Below, piece by piece: positions 1 to 9,081 of a DNA stretch of 48,624 bases (positions within the stretch are counted from its first letter, which is position 1; every line of letters starts with the position of its first letter). Where the stretch lies: the NCBI GenBank assembly GCA_019746975.1, contig JAIERK010000031.1:1-48624 (forward strand), given 5' to 3'. Under the pieces are notes generated by a model that saw nothing but the letters and a program-made list of their open reading frames with translations, made no database searches and had not been told where the DNA came from. This stretch comes from Candidatus Obscuribacterales bacterium. GTDB taxonomy: Bacteria; Cyanobacteriota; Vampirovibrionia; Obscuribacterales; Obscuribacteraceae. The translations under genes and the position numbers were made by a program.

Positions 1-71
1 TTCCCAGAGGCTTTTGCCGCTCACAGATCTAACCTTGGTTATGTTTGGGGCTAAAAGTTGTCAAAGTCCCA

Positions 72-2693
72 TTAGAACCAATACTTCGTCTTTTTCGTCC
101 ACGGATTGCTCGGATACTTGCTATGCAGCAGCTGGAATGCTTGCTTCGAAAATCCTGTTGTCGAGTCATTGGTGCAGCCGTATCTGGTGGCACTGACTAC
201 GATATGGAGCAGCTCGGGCACCCTGGAATCTGCCGGTGAGCCTTTTGCCAGAGTCAGGATCTTTTGGGCGAGAAAGTTCGGAGCTGTACCTGTTGCTTTC
301 AATCCAGCGAATTGCTTGGAGCCCTGTTGCAAATCTTCTTTGCTCAAGAAGGCTGCTGTGGGTTTGGCCTTCACTTTCTTTCCGTCCTCTTCGGCGGTCG
401 GACTGTACGAGCTTACCGGAGCCGATGGCGCCTGCTCGCACCACCAGTTATCTCTGTAGCTATCGATTTTATCGAAAGCGGTTTCTCTTTCCAGACCGGA
501 AGTTACGTAGGGACGCATGGCCGGGTTGTGCAGAATTACAGAGTACGCGGCGAGCTCTTTATCGTTGGGTGAGACTGAGTGTTCGTAGGTGTTGAGACCA
601 TCGGTCAGTTGCGGACGTAGTTGTCGCAGCACAGGCGACAACGCCATAGCGGCTTTATCATCCTTGAGCAGGATACTTCTTACCCAGCCGGCTTGAGCGA
701 GATTCAATCTCACTTTCTCAGGTAGAACTGGATCTGTTGCCAGCTTCGAAGTAGTGGAGAGTGGAGCGAGTTCGTTGAGAATCTCAGCGGCCTCCGGAGT
801 CAGTCTGCCTTGCTGGATTACGTATCCGTCGGAAGTCTTCTTCTGGTCGACGGGCTCTGGAATCTCAGCTATATCGTAATCCCAAACAATGGCGGCCGGG
901 CTCGGTGCGGCAATCTTCGCGAATTCCGAGAGTGTGGTAACTAGCGGCGTGTACTGCTCGATGATCAGGTTGTGGCTACTTGGAGGCAGCTTGCTCGTAG
1001 GCAAACTCAGTAGGGATTGGCAAAGCTTGATTGCCTCAGCGGTTTTACCACTTTCTTTGAGAATTCTGATGCGATGATATGCCAGGGTCAGATAAGCCGG
1101 TGAGTCCTGCTCGATCTTGCTTGCCGCTTGAAGCACCTCATCCTTGTAAGGACTTGATGCGTTGATCGCATTGACAGTGGCTACGAGCCAGGGCAGGCTT
1201 CCTGTTTGCTTCCAAGTATCATATGCCTCTTTCTGTGCGGCGTCCGAGTTGCCCTCCATGTTATAGATCCATTTCGTCATGTCGTCATCGAGCACCAGCT
1301 TCGGTGGCTGCTCGTTAGCGCCCGTCGATGTGGTTGACGGTGTGTTGGATGCGATGTTCTTGTCTGGTACGGAATGAGCGCTCTGGGAGCAGGACGCTGC
1401 GAGGAGAGCCGCTACTGATAGACACGCCACGAGTGCCGTGGGCGATTTGAGCGCCAGCGTTGAAGAGCGCGCTTTCTTCTGGTGCATCAGGGCGAGCAGC
1501 GAGCCGAGCAGTCCGATAAGTGTACATTCCGCGGTCCAATCGTTGGGATGAGTGGGCTTCGACGCGTCAGACCGTTGGAATGTGTCACCACCAATGCCAC
1601 CAATACTGATTGTATTTCCATTGGAGTTGAGTCCTGTGTTTGGTGCTTCCTGCTCTTGCTCTGCCGCAAGGATGCGGTCGAGGAGCACGGTGTAATCGCC
1701 TAACGCTGTCCCCATGTCCGCTTCGTCTTTGTCGCTGGTCAGGACTGCTATGACTTCCTTCGCACGTTGCTGCGGATCGATCTTGCACTCGATGAAGCTG
1801 GCTAGTCTGCTTGCTTCCTTGTGCATGCTATTGAGATCTTCTGATTTAAGGATGTTATCGATAATTGTCTTTGCGTGTTTCAAATCTTCGACAATTAGTT
1901 TTTCCCCTGTCGTACCCTTTCGACATAACGCTCGGGCCGCCAGATAGGAGCCCCACTTTTGCCAGGGCGAAGCTTTGTCTTGAGCAATCTTTTCAAACTG
2001 CTGTACGGCGCTAGCAAAATCAGCGTCATAGAAGCTCTTGCATGCGATTTGATATGTTCGATCGGCTTGCTCTTCAGGAGTGGCACCCGCGGGTAACGGC
2101 TCTATGGGCGCGGCATCGGCCCCTACTCCGAAAACTTTGTCCTGTGCGACTGCCCAAGCAACAACACGACTGTCCGTTACTCCGAAGCTGCCTATTTTCT
2201 TCTTCAGGATTTCTGTGGCATTGTCGAATGCATACGGCGGGTAGTTGAGGTAACCGAGTGAGTAGTTGTTGAAGCTGTACACATCGATGTCTTTTTTTAG
2301 GGGAGCACCTTTGACTTTACCTCGTTCGCTCAACCATCTTGTCGTGGCGTTCTGCGAGTCTGAGTCTGGGGTTGCCAACCTTCTTTGCCAGAGCGTATAA
2401 ATGGAGTTTTGCTGGCGTGCGGAAGTCTTGTGACCGGACAGGTAGCGATAAGCGAGCGCCAGGTATGAGCGAGCAAAGCTGGAACGAACAATCCCGAGCT
2501 CGCCAGCGGCGTAGCGTTGTAGTGGGTAGTCCGGATGTGGACCATGAGCGAATTGAGCGAGCTTCGCAAATGGTCCGCAGGCATAGGATGGAGTCATGTC
2601 GAATGCCGCGATAAGGGCACCGAATATGCTGGCACCGATTAACATTCGTCTTGATACTCTACTCGAGACGAATCTTGATCGTTGCAGTTTCAT
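72..2693 (-). CDS. Large exported helical-repeat protein (unknown function)
   Basis: This 873-residue protein of unknown function has a basic N-terminus, a hydrophobic segment at about residues 18-31 and an ACGPF motif right after the likely cleavage point, so export is likely. Residues 205-345 and 500-600 look like alpha-helical TPR-like repeats. A second hydrophobic stretch at about 391-402 is followed by 419-435, which ends in a lipobox-like LAAS-C and then a Ser/Thr/Asn-rich linker. The middle could therefore be membrane-embedded, or an insertion between two ancestral halves. The gene overlaps the upstream DUF3142 gene by four bases (ATGA), so the two are probably translationally coupled. 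A cell-envelope role is inference. The reading frame is certain; the function is not. Confidence 0.85.
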   Translation of the reverse strand: MKLQRSRFVSSRVSRRMLIGASIFGALIAAFDMTPSYACGPFAKLAQFAHGPHPDYPLQRYAAGELGIVRSSFARSYLALAYRYLSGHKTSARQQNSIYTLWQRRLATPDSDSQNATTRWLSERGKVKGAPLKKDIDVYSFNNYSLGYLNYPPYAFDNATEILKKKIGSFGVTDSRVVAWAVAQDKVFGVGADAAPIEPLPAGATPEEQADRTYQIACKSFYDADFASAVQQFEKIAQDKASPWQKWGSYLAARALCRKGTTGEKLIVEDLKHAKTIIDNILKSEDLNSMHKEASRLASFIECKIDPQQRAKEVIAVLTSDKDEADMGTALGDYTVLLDRILAAEQEQEAPNTGLNSNGNTISIGGIGGDTFQRSDASKPTHPNDWTAECTLIGLLGSLLALMHQKKARSSTLALKSPTALVACLSVAALLAASCSQSAHSVPDKNIASNTPSTTSTGANEQPPKLVLDDDMTKWIYNMEGNSDAAQKEAYDTWKQTGSLPWLVATVNAINASSPYKDEVLQAASKIEQDSPAYLTLAYHRIRILKESGKTAEAIKLCQSLLSLPTSKLPPSSHNLIIEQYTPLVTTLSEFAKIAAPSPAAIVWDYDIAEIPEPVDQKKTSDGYVIQQGRLTPEAAEILNELAPLSTTSKLATDPVLPEKVRLNLAQAGWVRSILLKDDKAAMALSPVLRQLRPQLTDGLNTYEHSVSPNDKELAAYSVILHNPAMRPYVTSGLERETAFDKIDSYRDNWWCEQAPSAPVSSYSPTAEEDGKKVKAKPTAAFLSKEDLQQGSKQFAGLKATGTAPNFLAQKILTLAKGSPADSRVPELLHIVVSATRYGCTNDSTTGFSKQAFQLLHSKYPSNPWTKKTKYWF

Positions 2694-3496
2694 ATAGCCA
2701 TCCTCCGTAAGATTTGATCGACTCTTCCTTCTGTCCAGCCAGTGCAGGAAAACAGATAAACTCTCTTGCCTTTCAATAATGCTTTGCCTTTGTCTTCTTT
2801 GAGTGCGTGTCCAACTTCCGGCGCGCTCTCGGCTAGCCCGATTGCAATCTGTCCAGCGCGGCTGTCTAGCTTCTTTCCTGCACGTATATGACGGACGACT
2901 GTCTGATTGTCCTTGCCCATGCTGAATAACATCGGCACTACTTCATCGACCTCTATGTTTTTCAACCAACGATCACCGATGCACCACGATGCAAGAGCGG
3001 TCATGGAAAGTTCGACTCGAGTTGGGAGTTGTTGACTCAGCCGATGAAGAAGAGCTCGATAAAATGTTCGCTCCGAATATCGCGCATCGTAATCGATCTG
3101 TAATCCCTTGCAGTCTGACTGCTTTGCTCGTAGCTGTAAGTGTGAAACTAGTCGATCCAGTTGATTTTCCGACAAGGTCGGTTGATTGCGAAGACTGCGC
3201 TCGATACGAACTACCTGCACCAGATACGTATTGTCTGGTACTTTGAGAGGCTGCATTCTAGGTTTTATCCAGATTCGATCGCCGTAGAGTGTTACTGTTT
3301 CCGACAGATATGCGACACCAATCCGCTGAGGATTCAACCATCGCAAGTCGCTTGGCGTCTCCCAGGCCCACAGCATTATTCCTGGCTTTTCGGGAGTTGA
3401 AAGTATTTTACTTTTGAACAACCCGCACAACATAAGTGCCGGCGAGATGAGTGCAATTACTAATACGCTGGGCTTGCGTAACTCGATGTTTAGCAT
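2690..3496 (-). CDS. DUF3142 family protein
   Basis: This 268-residue protein has an N-terminal hydrophobic helix (about residues 10-27) that is probably a signal anchor. The conserved-looking core starts with MLWAWETPSDLRWL at about 41-54. A later segment reads GLQIDYDARYSE and then RVELSMTALASWCIGDRWL, the order expected of DUF3142 proteins. The family has no established biochemical role; the spacing of acidic residues after a beta-strand recalls glycoside-hydrolase-like TIM barrels, which is only an inference. Its stop codon overlaps the start of the following 873-residue gene, so the pair is likely one transcript and may act together in the envelope. Confidence 0.75.
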   Translation of the reverse strand: MLNIELRKPSVLVIALISPALMLCGLFKSKILSTPEKPGIMLWAWETPSDLRWLNPQRIGVAYLSETVTLYGDRIWIKPRMQPLKVPDNTYLVQVVRIERSLRNQPTLSENQLDRLVSHLQLRAKQSDCKGLQIDYDARYSERTFYRALLHRLSQQLPTRVELSMTALASWCIGDRWLKNIEVDEVVPMLFSMGKDNQTVVRHIRAGKKLDSRAGQIAIGLAESAPEVGHALKEDKGKALLKGKRVYLFSCTGWTEGRVDQILRRMAI

Positions 3497-3542
3497 CGAA
3501 ATAGCTTATCAGGAAACTCGATGCCCAGTTACTCGGTATTAG

Positions 3543-4154
3543 CTAGATTGAATCTGTTTTTTCGTGGTCGCCTTCCATCTCCACGAGCTGTGATGTGAAT
3601 TCAGGGAAGTTGAGCATTCTCGTGACTTGCCAATATCCGCCCATGTCGCGCATCTGGACATGTAACTTGAGATCTTTGTTGTGCTTTTCGTTGTGCAAAA
3701 CAATTTCGACCTCGGCAATCTTTCCTTCGCTTTTTAACTTCTCGACACTTTTTACAGAATGCTGTCTTAGGCAAAGTCGTTCGTCCATGGCATTGAGCGA
3801 CATTTGATCCTCGCCGGTGCTCTGACTGAAGGTGCCGGACTCAACCAGGTTGTACAAGTCTTGTTTGATACCGGCAACCAGTGATGGTTTAAACAGCGCT
3901 GATAAGCCACCGGCTACCCATCGACCGACCATTCCGCCACCAAGGCATTCTTTCATCGGTTGGGTCAGCATGTCATCTACCATCCCCGACGAGAAATCAT
4001 TCACATCTACGTGTTTGTCAAACTTCTGCCGGTCGTGGGTTTTCATCGCGTCTTTAATTTGCGCGATTGAATATTGTGGTGTTGTCGTCCAGTACCAGAA
4101 CCCACCAAACGCGATACCTGCTGCGACGAATAAGATTACTATGATGCGAAACAT
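3543..4154 (-). CDS. DUF2939 family membrane-anchored protein
   Basis: This 203-residue protein starts with a hydrophobic anchor (about residues 4-24) followed by WYWTTTPQYSIAQIKDAMKTHD, the usual opening of DUF2939 proteins. The rest is a soluble region with a helix that would follow the anchor and beta-rich sequence towards the C-terminus (VEIVLHNEKHNKDLKLHVQ). The family is uncharacterised; homologs are small lipoproteins or anchored periplasmic proteins. A GGAG Shine-Dalgarno lies eight bases before the ATG. The 5' end overlaps the tail of a short upstream ORF by 16 bases. Confidence 0.75.
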   Translation of the reverse strand: MFRIIVILFVAAGIAFGGFWYWTTTPQYSIAQIKDAMKTHDRQKFDKHVDVNDFSSGMVDDMLTQPMKECLGGGMVGRWVAGGLSALFKPSLVAGIKQDLYNLVESGTFSQSTGEDQMSLNAMDERLCLRQHSVKSVEKLKSEGKIAEVEIVLHNEKHNKDLKLHVQMRDMGGYWQVTRMLNFPEFTSQLVEMEGDHEKTDSI

Positions 4155-4315
4155 GGCTGCAACTCCGACAAAACAGATGCAACTAGCATACTGCTTGTTG
4201 TCAAGCCTGGGGCGAAATGCTGGGGAGTGCGAACTCTTGTGCCTTTTGGAGCAAAAAAGCAGTCCATCTGGTTGTCCCGGGGAAGTTCGGAGATGCTCAT
4301 GCTGTAAGCCTTCAT
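4139..4315 (-). CDS. Possible small ORF upstream of DUF2939 gene
   Basis: This 58-residue ORF has a very good ribosome-binding site, GGAGGA, five bases before its ATG, which is the reason for listing it. The product is not recognised; it starts MKAYSMSISELPRDNQMDCF and has a mildly hydrophobic C-terminal half with two cysteines. It runs into the start of the DUF2939 gene, overlapping it by 16 bases, so it could be a leader ORF that couples translation. It could equally be a chance frame behind a strong Shine-Dalgarno. Confidence 0.4.
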   Translation of the reverse strand: MKAYSMSISELPRDNQMDCFFAPKGTRVRTPQHFAPGLTTSSMLVASVLSELQPCFAS

Positions 4316-4569
4316 GGTGTTCCTCCGAAGCATGGGCGAATTAATAAATAAGCAAACATTAGGACATTTTGACACTAAATGCAGTTGCTTTAGAGCAGAC
4401 CGGAATACGCCTTTGCAAATGTTCGATTAAGCCGGTTACGAACGTGCTTGCGCAACAATATAGATTTAAACGTGGAGAGTGGAGTGTCCTCTCTGGCATT
4501 TTAACTTGCCCTAATTTGGTCACAATGTCCTGCCATGATCGGACCATCCCATTCGAGAGACTCGCTAAC

Positions 4570-4755
4570 ATGCTCAAGAAATCGCTCATTTTGCTCACAT
4601 CGTCTATCTCGTTTGCCGTTCTTGCCTCAACATTTACTACGTCGACAGATAAGCCTAATTTGAAAGTCATTGCCAGAGGTTGGGAGAAGGACGGATTTGT
4701 AATCGTAATAAAACCAAGCCTTTCGATAAAGAAAGAGGGCTGTCTTGGTTTTTAG
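4570..4755 (+). CDS. Doubtful short exported ORF
   Basis: This 61-residue ORF opens with MLKKSLILLTSSISFAVLAS, a convincing Sec-type signal sequence, followed by about 40 residues with no recognised family. No Shine-Dalgarno is obvious. Its last 15 codons run through a stem-loop that resembles a terminator, so it may be a truncated gene remnant rather than a working gene. Confidence 0.25.
   Translation: MLKKSLILLTSSISFAVLASTFTTSTDKPNLKVIARGWEKDGFVIVIKPSLSIKKEGCLGF
4711..4755 (+). terminator. Terminator-like stem-loop before the hydrolase gene
   Basis: AAACCAAG at 4711-4718 pairs with CTTGGTTT at 4744-4751, with a partly paired inner CCTTTC/GAAAG section, and the distal arm ends in a run of five T. 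It lies about 140 bases before the hydrolase start, so it may terminate transcription from upstream or act as a leader structure. Confidence 0.5.
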
Positions 4756-4894
4756 ACAAATGAATGAGACCGCCCTACGAGCTTTTGTTATCAGTTTTTA
4801 TAGCTCCGAACGAGCACTTAAGGTTGGTCAAAACTGCAGTGAATGCAATCGTGACGGACTCGAGATCTATCTTCTAAGAGAGGAGGACCGCGTG

Positions 4895-5803
4895 ATGAAA
4901 ATTTCAATTAGACAATTAGTGCTACTGTATATGGTGTCGGTGAACTTGCTCGCCTGTGCCGCACCAAAAGTCAATACCGAACCCCTGAGCGAGGTGCGGA
5001 AGTCTTTTCACACAGAGCTCCGCTCTAACCAGCAAGCGCATGCAGCTATGCCTGATCCTCCTCAGGAAATATTTGTGAAGACACAGTATTCGTCACCCGC
5101 CGGAGCGATGGGGGCGTATCTGTCTCCTGATCCAAGAGACGGCAAAAAACATCCAGCCATTATTTGGGTAACTGGTGGAGATTGCAACACAGTCGACGAC
5201 GGTTGTTGGACTGATGGCCCGGAAGAAAACAATCAGTCGGTATCAGCATTTCGAAAGAGCGGCATTGTTATGATGTTTCCGTCCTTACGTGGTGGCAACG
5301 AGAATCCCGGTTCTAAGGAAGGTTTTCTCGGTGAGATTGACGATGTTCTAGCCGCAGCTGACTATCTCAAGACACAGAGCTATGTCGATCCAGATCGAGT
5401 TTATCTTGGCGGTCACAGCACAGGTGGCACGATTGCTTTGTTGGCAGCGGAATGTTCGCCCAAATTCCGTGCGGTTTTTTCATTCGGCCCTGTTCGTGAC
5501 ATCCGAGGCTATGGCGAACTTGTTTCTCAAGTCAACCTGAGCGATTCCAAAGAAGTCGAGCTGCGCTCTCCGGGATATTGGCTAAACTCGATTAAGTCGC
5601 CGACCTTTGTAATCGAAGGTACCGACGGACAATCTAACATCTCCGAACTGACCGCAATGCAAGAATCTTGCACCAACAAGTCTGTTCGTTTCGTCCCGAT
5701 CAAAGGGAAAGACCATTTCAGCGCACTCTCGCCGACTACGCGCGACCTGGCCAACAAGATTTTGGCTGACACAGGCTCCGAATCAAACATCACACTCGAA
5801 TAG
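4895..5803 (+). CDS. Lipoprotein alpha/beta hydrolase (peptidase S9/dienelactone-hydrolase-like)
   Basis: This 302-residue protein has a lipoprotein signal ending in LLAC at about residues 18-21, so it is probably lipid-anchored. The alpha/beta-hydrolase fold shows an early strand-loop AIIWVTGGD, the nucleophile elbow GGHSTGG (Ser candidate) preceded by DPDRVYL, an acid candidate in EGTDGQ, and the histidine in KGKDHFSAL. Its layout is that of prolyl-oligopeptidase or dienelactone-hydrolase-like esterases; the substrate is unknown. The ATG at 4895 is chosen because AGAGGAGGA lies just before it and the signal peptide starts there. A GTG one codon earlier is an alternative. The frame stays open upstream but without signs of coding. 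Confidence 0.85.
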   Translation: MKISIRQLVLLYMVSVNLLACAAPKVNTEPLSEVRKSFHTELRSNQQAHAAMPDPPQEIFVKTQYSSPAGAMGAYLSPDPRDGKKHPAIIWVTGGDCNTVDDGCWTDGPEENNQSVSAFRKSGIVMMFPSLRGGNENPGSKEGFLGEIDDVLAAADYLKTQSYVDPDRVYLGGHSTGGTIALLAAECSPKFRAVFSFGPVRDIRGYGELVSQVNLSDSKEVELRSPGYWLNSIKSPTFVIEGTDGQSNISELTAMQESCTNKSVRFVPIKGKDHFSALSPTTRDLANKILADTGSESNITLE

Positions 5804-5995
5804 CAGGAGTTGCTAAACTGATGAGTGGATTTCGGAACGAAACGATGGTCGGTTGATAGGACGGTCGAGGCTTTCTGCAGATCAATGCATGGAAGCACTA
5901 GTTCGTCCTCAGGAGAAAGAGCTAGACAAATATAGTCCCTGGTCGGTAACTGGCCGATGGGCGGTGAGATGGGCGGTGAGAGTAAAGGAAGAAAT

Positions 5996-7540
5996 ATGAT
6001 TTGGCAGAAAAAACAGACACCAGACGCCGCACTGGAGAAGGCCATCAAGCTTGCTAACAAAGGGGATCTCGGTGGCGCAGTATCAACTTTGGATCAGGCG
6101 ATTAAACTTGACGATAAAGTCCCCAGTCTCTGGAGGCTCAAGTGTCAACTGCTGTTTGGGATGGGTCAACCCGAAAAGGCTATCGACATTCTAAAACGAT
6201 ACCTCGAGCTGGAGCCGACTGATGCTGAGGCTTTTAGTGTGTTGGGCTCCAGTCTGAAGGAGCTTGGTCGTTTCGATGAGGCAGAGAAAGCTCATAAAAC
6301 AGCCACTGAAGTGCAACCAGAGAACACCAACTGTTGGTACAACCTGGGAGTGTTGTACGAGATTGTCGATATGGAGAAGGCCAAGATCGCCTATGAGCAG
6401 GCAGTCGCGTGTGATTTCGACAATGCTGAAGCCTGGTACAACATGGGCAATGTACTCAAGTCTCTGGGTGATGATAGAGGCGCTGTCACAGCCGTCAAGA
6501 ATTCTCTTAAGAGCAATCCGGATGACCCTGATGCCTGGGATAACCTTGCGATGTTTCTCTCTGATCTTGGTCAATTTGTAGAGGCTGAATCGGCCGTCCG
6601 CAAGGCCCTCGAAATTGATCCTCACCATCCTAATGCGGTGGGGCGGCTTGGCAGTATCCTGCTGCAGCTTGGGGACACTGAAGGGGCGAAGCAGCAGTTT
6701 CAAAAATCGACTAGTCTCAATCCATCCTCTCCGATCGACTTCTACAATCTCGCTCTCGTCAATGAAGTTACGGGCGATAAGGTCGAAGCTGCGCGAGCCT
6801 ATTTGATTGCCCAGGAGCTTGGAGTATCACAACTTCGACCTACGCTGAAGAAAATTCGGACTACTAACTGCGCCAAGTACAACCATCCCGAATTTTTGAT
6901 TTACTATGAAGAGCCGCCCCTCAACGAGGAGTTGGTGAAATGGCTCGTCGACCACTTCGAGCACGATGTGGCTTCGGGTGCGGTGTTCAAGGAGGGCGAA
7001 ACAGTTCAAATTGGATGGATGATTGGGGAGCTTCACAAAGAAGGTGAAGATCTGGTCCTCTGTGAGCCCCATTTCCTCGATATGCCGATTCAATGGCGTA
7101 ACTCAGTCAACAAGACGGTCTTGCATCTTTTCTCGCAAAATTTTGTCGGAGAGAGCCTTGGACTCAATGAAGCAAGTGAATTCCCCACTATCTTCCATAC
7201 TGCAATCGTCTGCAATCGGTTCGGCGAAGAGCCGCTCGCTTTTTTACTTGACCGAAGTGATCCGTCCATCAACAATCCGAGCGACTCTGGCTGGGCGATT
7301 CTATGCGACTTCGCCGACTGCGATCATAACTCTGCCGATTCGTTGCGTCTTGCGTCGTTATACGAGTGTGCCACCATTAATGCACATATAATAAAGTATC
7401 TCGCGCTTCCAAGCGGTAGCATCGTGCATGAAACAGGCAATCCAGATGATTTCAAAGTAGTCTACAAAGACCATTTGTTCGAACCGAAGCCAGATAGTTA
7501 TCTGGCGGAGAAGTTGTCCCGAGCCAAACCAATTAGGTGA
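5996..7540 (+). CDS. TPR protein with an unidentified C-terminal domain
   Basis: This 514-residue cytoplasmic protein has about eight tandem TPR units at roughly residues 10-285, with repeated patterns such as AEAWYNMGNVLKSLGD and PDAWDNLAMFLSDLGQ. The C-terminal 200 residues are a different domain with IGWMIGELHKEGEDLVLCEP and, later, DSGWAILCDF; the GW and DSGW pattern loosely recalls DUF2185/Imm33-type domains, but I am not confident. TPRs suggest a protein-binding scaffold. AAGGAAG just before the ATG at 5996 supports this start over an in-frame ATG 39 bases earlier. The last 14 codons are duplicated just downstream. Confidence 0.85.
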   Translation: MIWQKKQTPDAALEKAIKLANKGDLGGAVSTLDQAIKLDDKVPSLWRLKCQLLFGMGQPEKAIDILKRYLELEPTDAEAFSVLGSSLKELGRFDEAEKAHKTATEVQPENTNCWYNLGVLYEIVDMEKAKIAYEQAVACDFDNAEAWYNMGNVLKSLGDDRGAVTAVKNSLKSNPDDPDAWDNLAMFLSDLGQFVEAESAVRKALEIDPHHPNAVGRLGSILLQLGDTEGAKQQFQKSTSLNPSSPIDFYNLALVNEVTGDKVEAARAYLIAQELGVSQLRPTLKKIRTTNCAKYNHPEFLIYYEEPPLNEELVKWLVDHFEHDVASGAVFKEGETVQIGWMIGELHKEGEDLVLCEPHFLDMPIQWRNSVNKTVLHLFSQNFVGESLGLNEASEFPTIFHTAIVCNRFGEEPLAFLLDRSDPSINNPSDSGWAILCDFADCDHNSADSLRLASLYECATINAHIIKYLALPSGSIVHETGNPDDFKVVYKDHLFEPKPDSYLAEKLSRAKPIR

Positions 7541-7597
7541 TTCTTGTCAAATTTATGTGGCTGAGAAGTTATCTCTGGCCAAACCAATTAGCTGATT
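7498..7597 (+). repeat. Imperfect direct repeat of the TPR-gene 3' end
   Basis: Copy 1 (7498-7542) is the end of the TPR gene; copy 2 (7553-7597) lies 55 bases on. I count 7 mismatches in 45 positions (about 84% identity). Copy 2 stays readable in frame as YVAEKLSLAKPIS-stop against YLAEKLSRAKPIR-stop in the gene, so it looks like the tail of a lost paralogue. It could also be an attachment-site duplication left by the neighbouring recombinase. Confidence 0.7.
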
Positions 7598-7601
7598 ATA
7601 C

Positions 7602-8471
7602 TTAAATCGCACCAGCCGAATTGTAGTCGGTCGGGAGATCAAGGCAGGCTGTGTGAATGATTTCCGCTGGCAGACCATGCGCAGTGTCTCTCAATCTTCG
7701 ACACGACATGGTTAGTCCTGAATCTATACCAATTCTGCGTATGGTGGCATCTAAAGCATTCGTGGAAATTTTTTTTCCAGTCATTCCTGGAAACAAATAA
7801 GTCGAATTTCTGTAGCACGGCACTTTCGCCCGCTCGTCGAGCCATTGGACGAGTGCTACATGGAGAATTCTATCGACTTTCTCAAACTTTGTTCGACCGC
7901 CTCTCACAAGTTGCATCATGACACCATTTGCGGTTCTAACAAAATCTGAGATTCTAAGATCTCGGCACTCACCCAACCGTAAATCGGTCTTGAGGAAGAG
8001 CAAAACAAGTGCCAGATCTCTTTTACTCTTTCCGTCTCGAGCTACTTTTACGCAGACCTGCAGTTCTTGCTCTGTAAGTAAGCACTTCTCTTTGGGTTCG
8101 CGAAAACCAATCAATGAAACCTCTTCCATTGGTAGGCTGCTGTAGTCAGCGAACTGACGGAAAAGAGACAAAAAGTTGTTGACCGTGTGCAGACTCAAAT
8201 CCTGTTTTTGAGCATAGGTGACGAATGACCGAATCAGCTGATTAAAACTGTTGGTTCGATAGTTGGGCATAAAACCTTGAGACGTTTGTTGCTGCACGAA
8301 GACACGAAAGTGTCGCAGCCTTGAGCAATAGACTCTTCTAGTTCCATACTTGATAGGTTTCTTCGAGATCCATAGCTCGAATGACTCGAGCTGCTCATTT
8401 ATCGAGGACAGAGCCTGCGGTGATACACCGATAACGCTCTCTATGTTTTGTGATCCAATCGACATGTCCAT
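7602..8471 (-). pseudogene. Truncated tyrosine recombinase (integrase family)
   Basis: This 289-residue product has an N-terminal SAM-like core-binding domain (about 25-115) and a catalytic domain with the first arginine in TDLRLGECRDL (Arg165) and a lysine beta-hairpin at GGRTKFEKVDR. The box expected as H-x-L-R-H reads RRLRDTAHG, so the first histidine is replaced by arginine. The protein stops about 30 residues later, without the LGH motif or the nucleophilic tyrosine. Strand-cutting activity is therefore unlikely. The end lies five bases from the duplicated TPR-gene tail, suggesting loss of the 3' end in an integration or deletion event. Start chosen for GAGAG seven bases upstream. Confidence 0.7.
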
Positions 8472-9081
8472 ATGTGAGCTCTCAACCTCTGTTGTGAAAG
8501 GAACGATGGGTACGCCTCTGACCCTTGTCCAACATAATCTACAATTGTTGGTAAATTGTTGTAGTCGTTCGTGGCGGTCGGGCGTTCACTTTAAGATGGT
8601 CTACTCAGCACGCAGGAGCCTCGCCGTCGGATGCGGGGCGAGTTTGATCTGAACGGGTACGACGTCGTGTTAGTAGGATATCGAAAGATTATTGCAGAAG
8701 TATTGCAACGCTAAGGTTGTCTTGAGGCCAACTCTACGAGTAGTGAGTGAGACGGATGTCGGGTTCGGCTTCCATCCGGCTCAATCGCCTGTCCGCGTAC
8801 TGTGTAGTTTCGATAGAATCAGGCTGCTATTTAGACTGCCGGCTTCCATGCTCCTCCGTCAGGAGTTCGCGATCCTCTATATGTCGGTGGAAATCGAGTT
8901 TGAGGTTCAGGAAGGTATCTTGGTTGTGGGAGATGACACCAGACTAGTTGTTGGGGCGTCAAGGATGGCTCGCTAAATTCGCAATAGCGTGCAACAGCGT
9001 ATTCGACTTTAACAAACATTGGTTTGTCGAATTTGAAGCGCTATTATACGTGGACTGATCCAGGACCTGGCACGGCGAGCA
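8472..9081. other. Intergenic stretch with no supported gene
   Basis: About 600 bases between the divergent recombinase remnant and hrpB. Short frames are open on both strands, but none has a convincing start, Shine-Dalgarno or family resemblance. The promoters of both flanking genes should lie here; I could not place them with confidence. Confidence 0.5.

Noticed and set aside
72..2693. Long plus-strand frames across the 873-residue gene
   Set aside because: They are overlapping-frame shadows of a clearly coding minus-strand gene.
4359..4670. Minus-strand frame of 103 codons upstream of the DUF2939 gene
   Set aside because: No start context or family, and amino-acid make-up typical of a chance frame.
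8539..8564. CTACAA...TTGTAG inverted repeat near the recombinase start as a recombination core site
   Set aside because: Arms of only six bases around a 14-base A/T-rich middle; a second copy needed for a site pair was not found.
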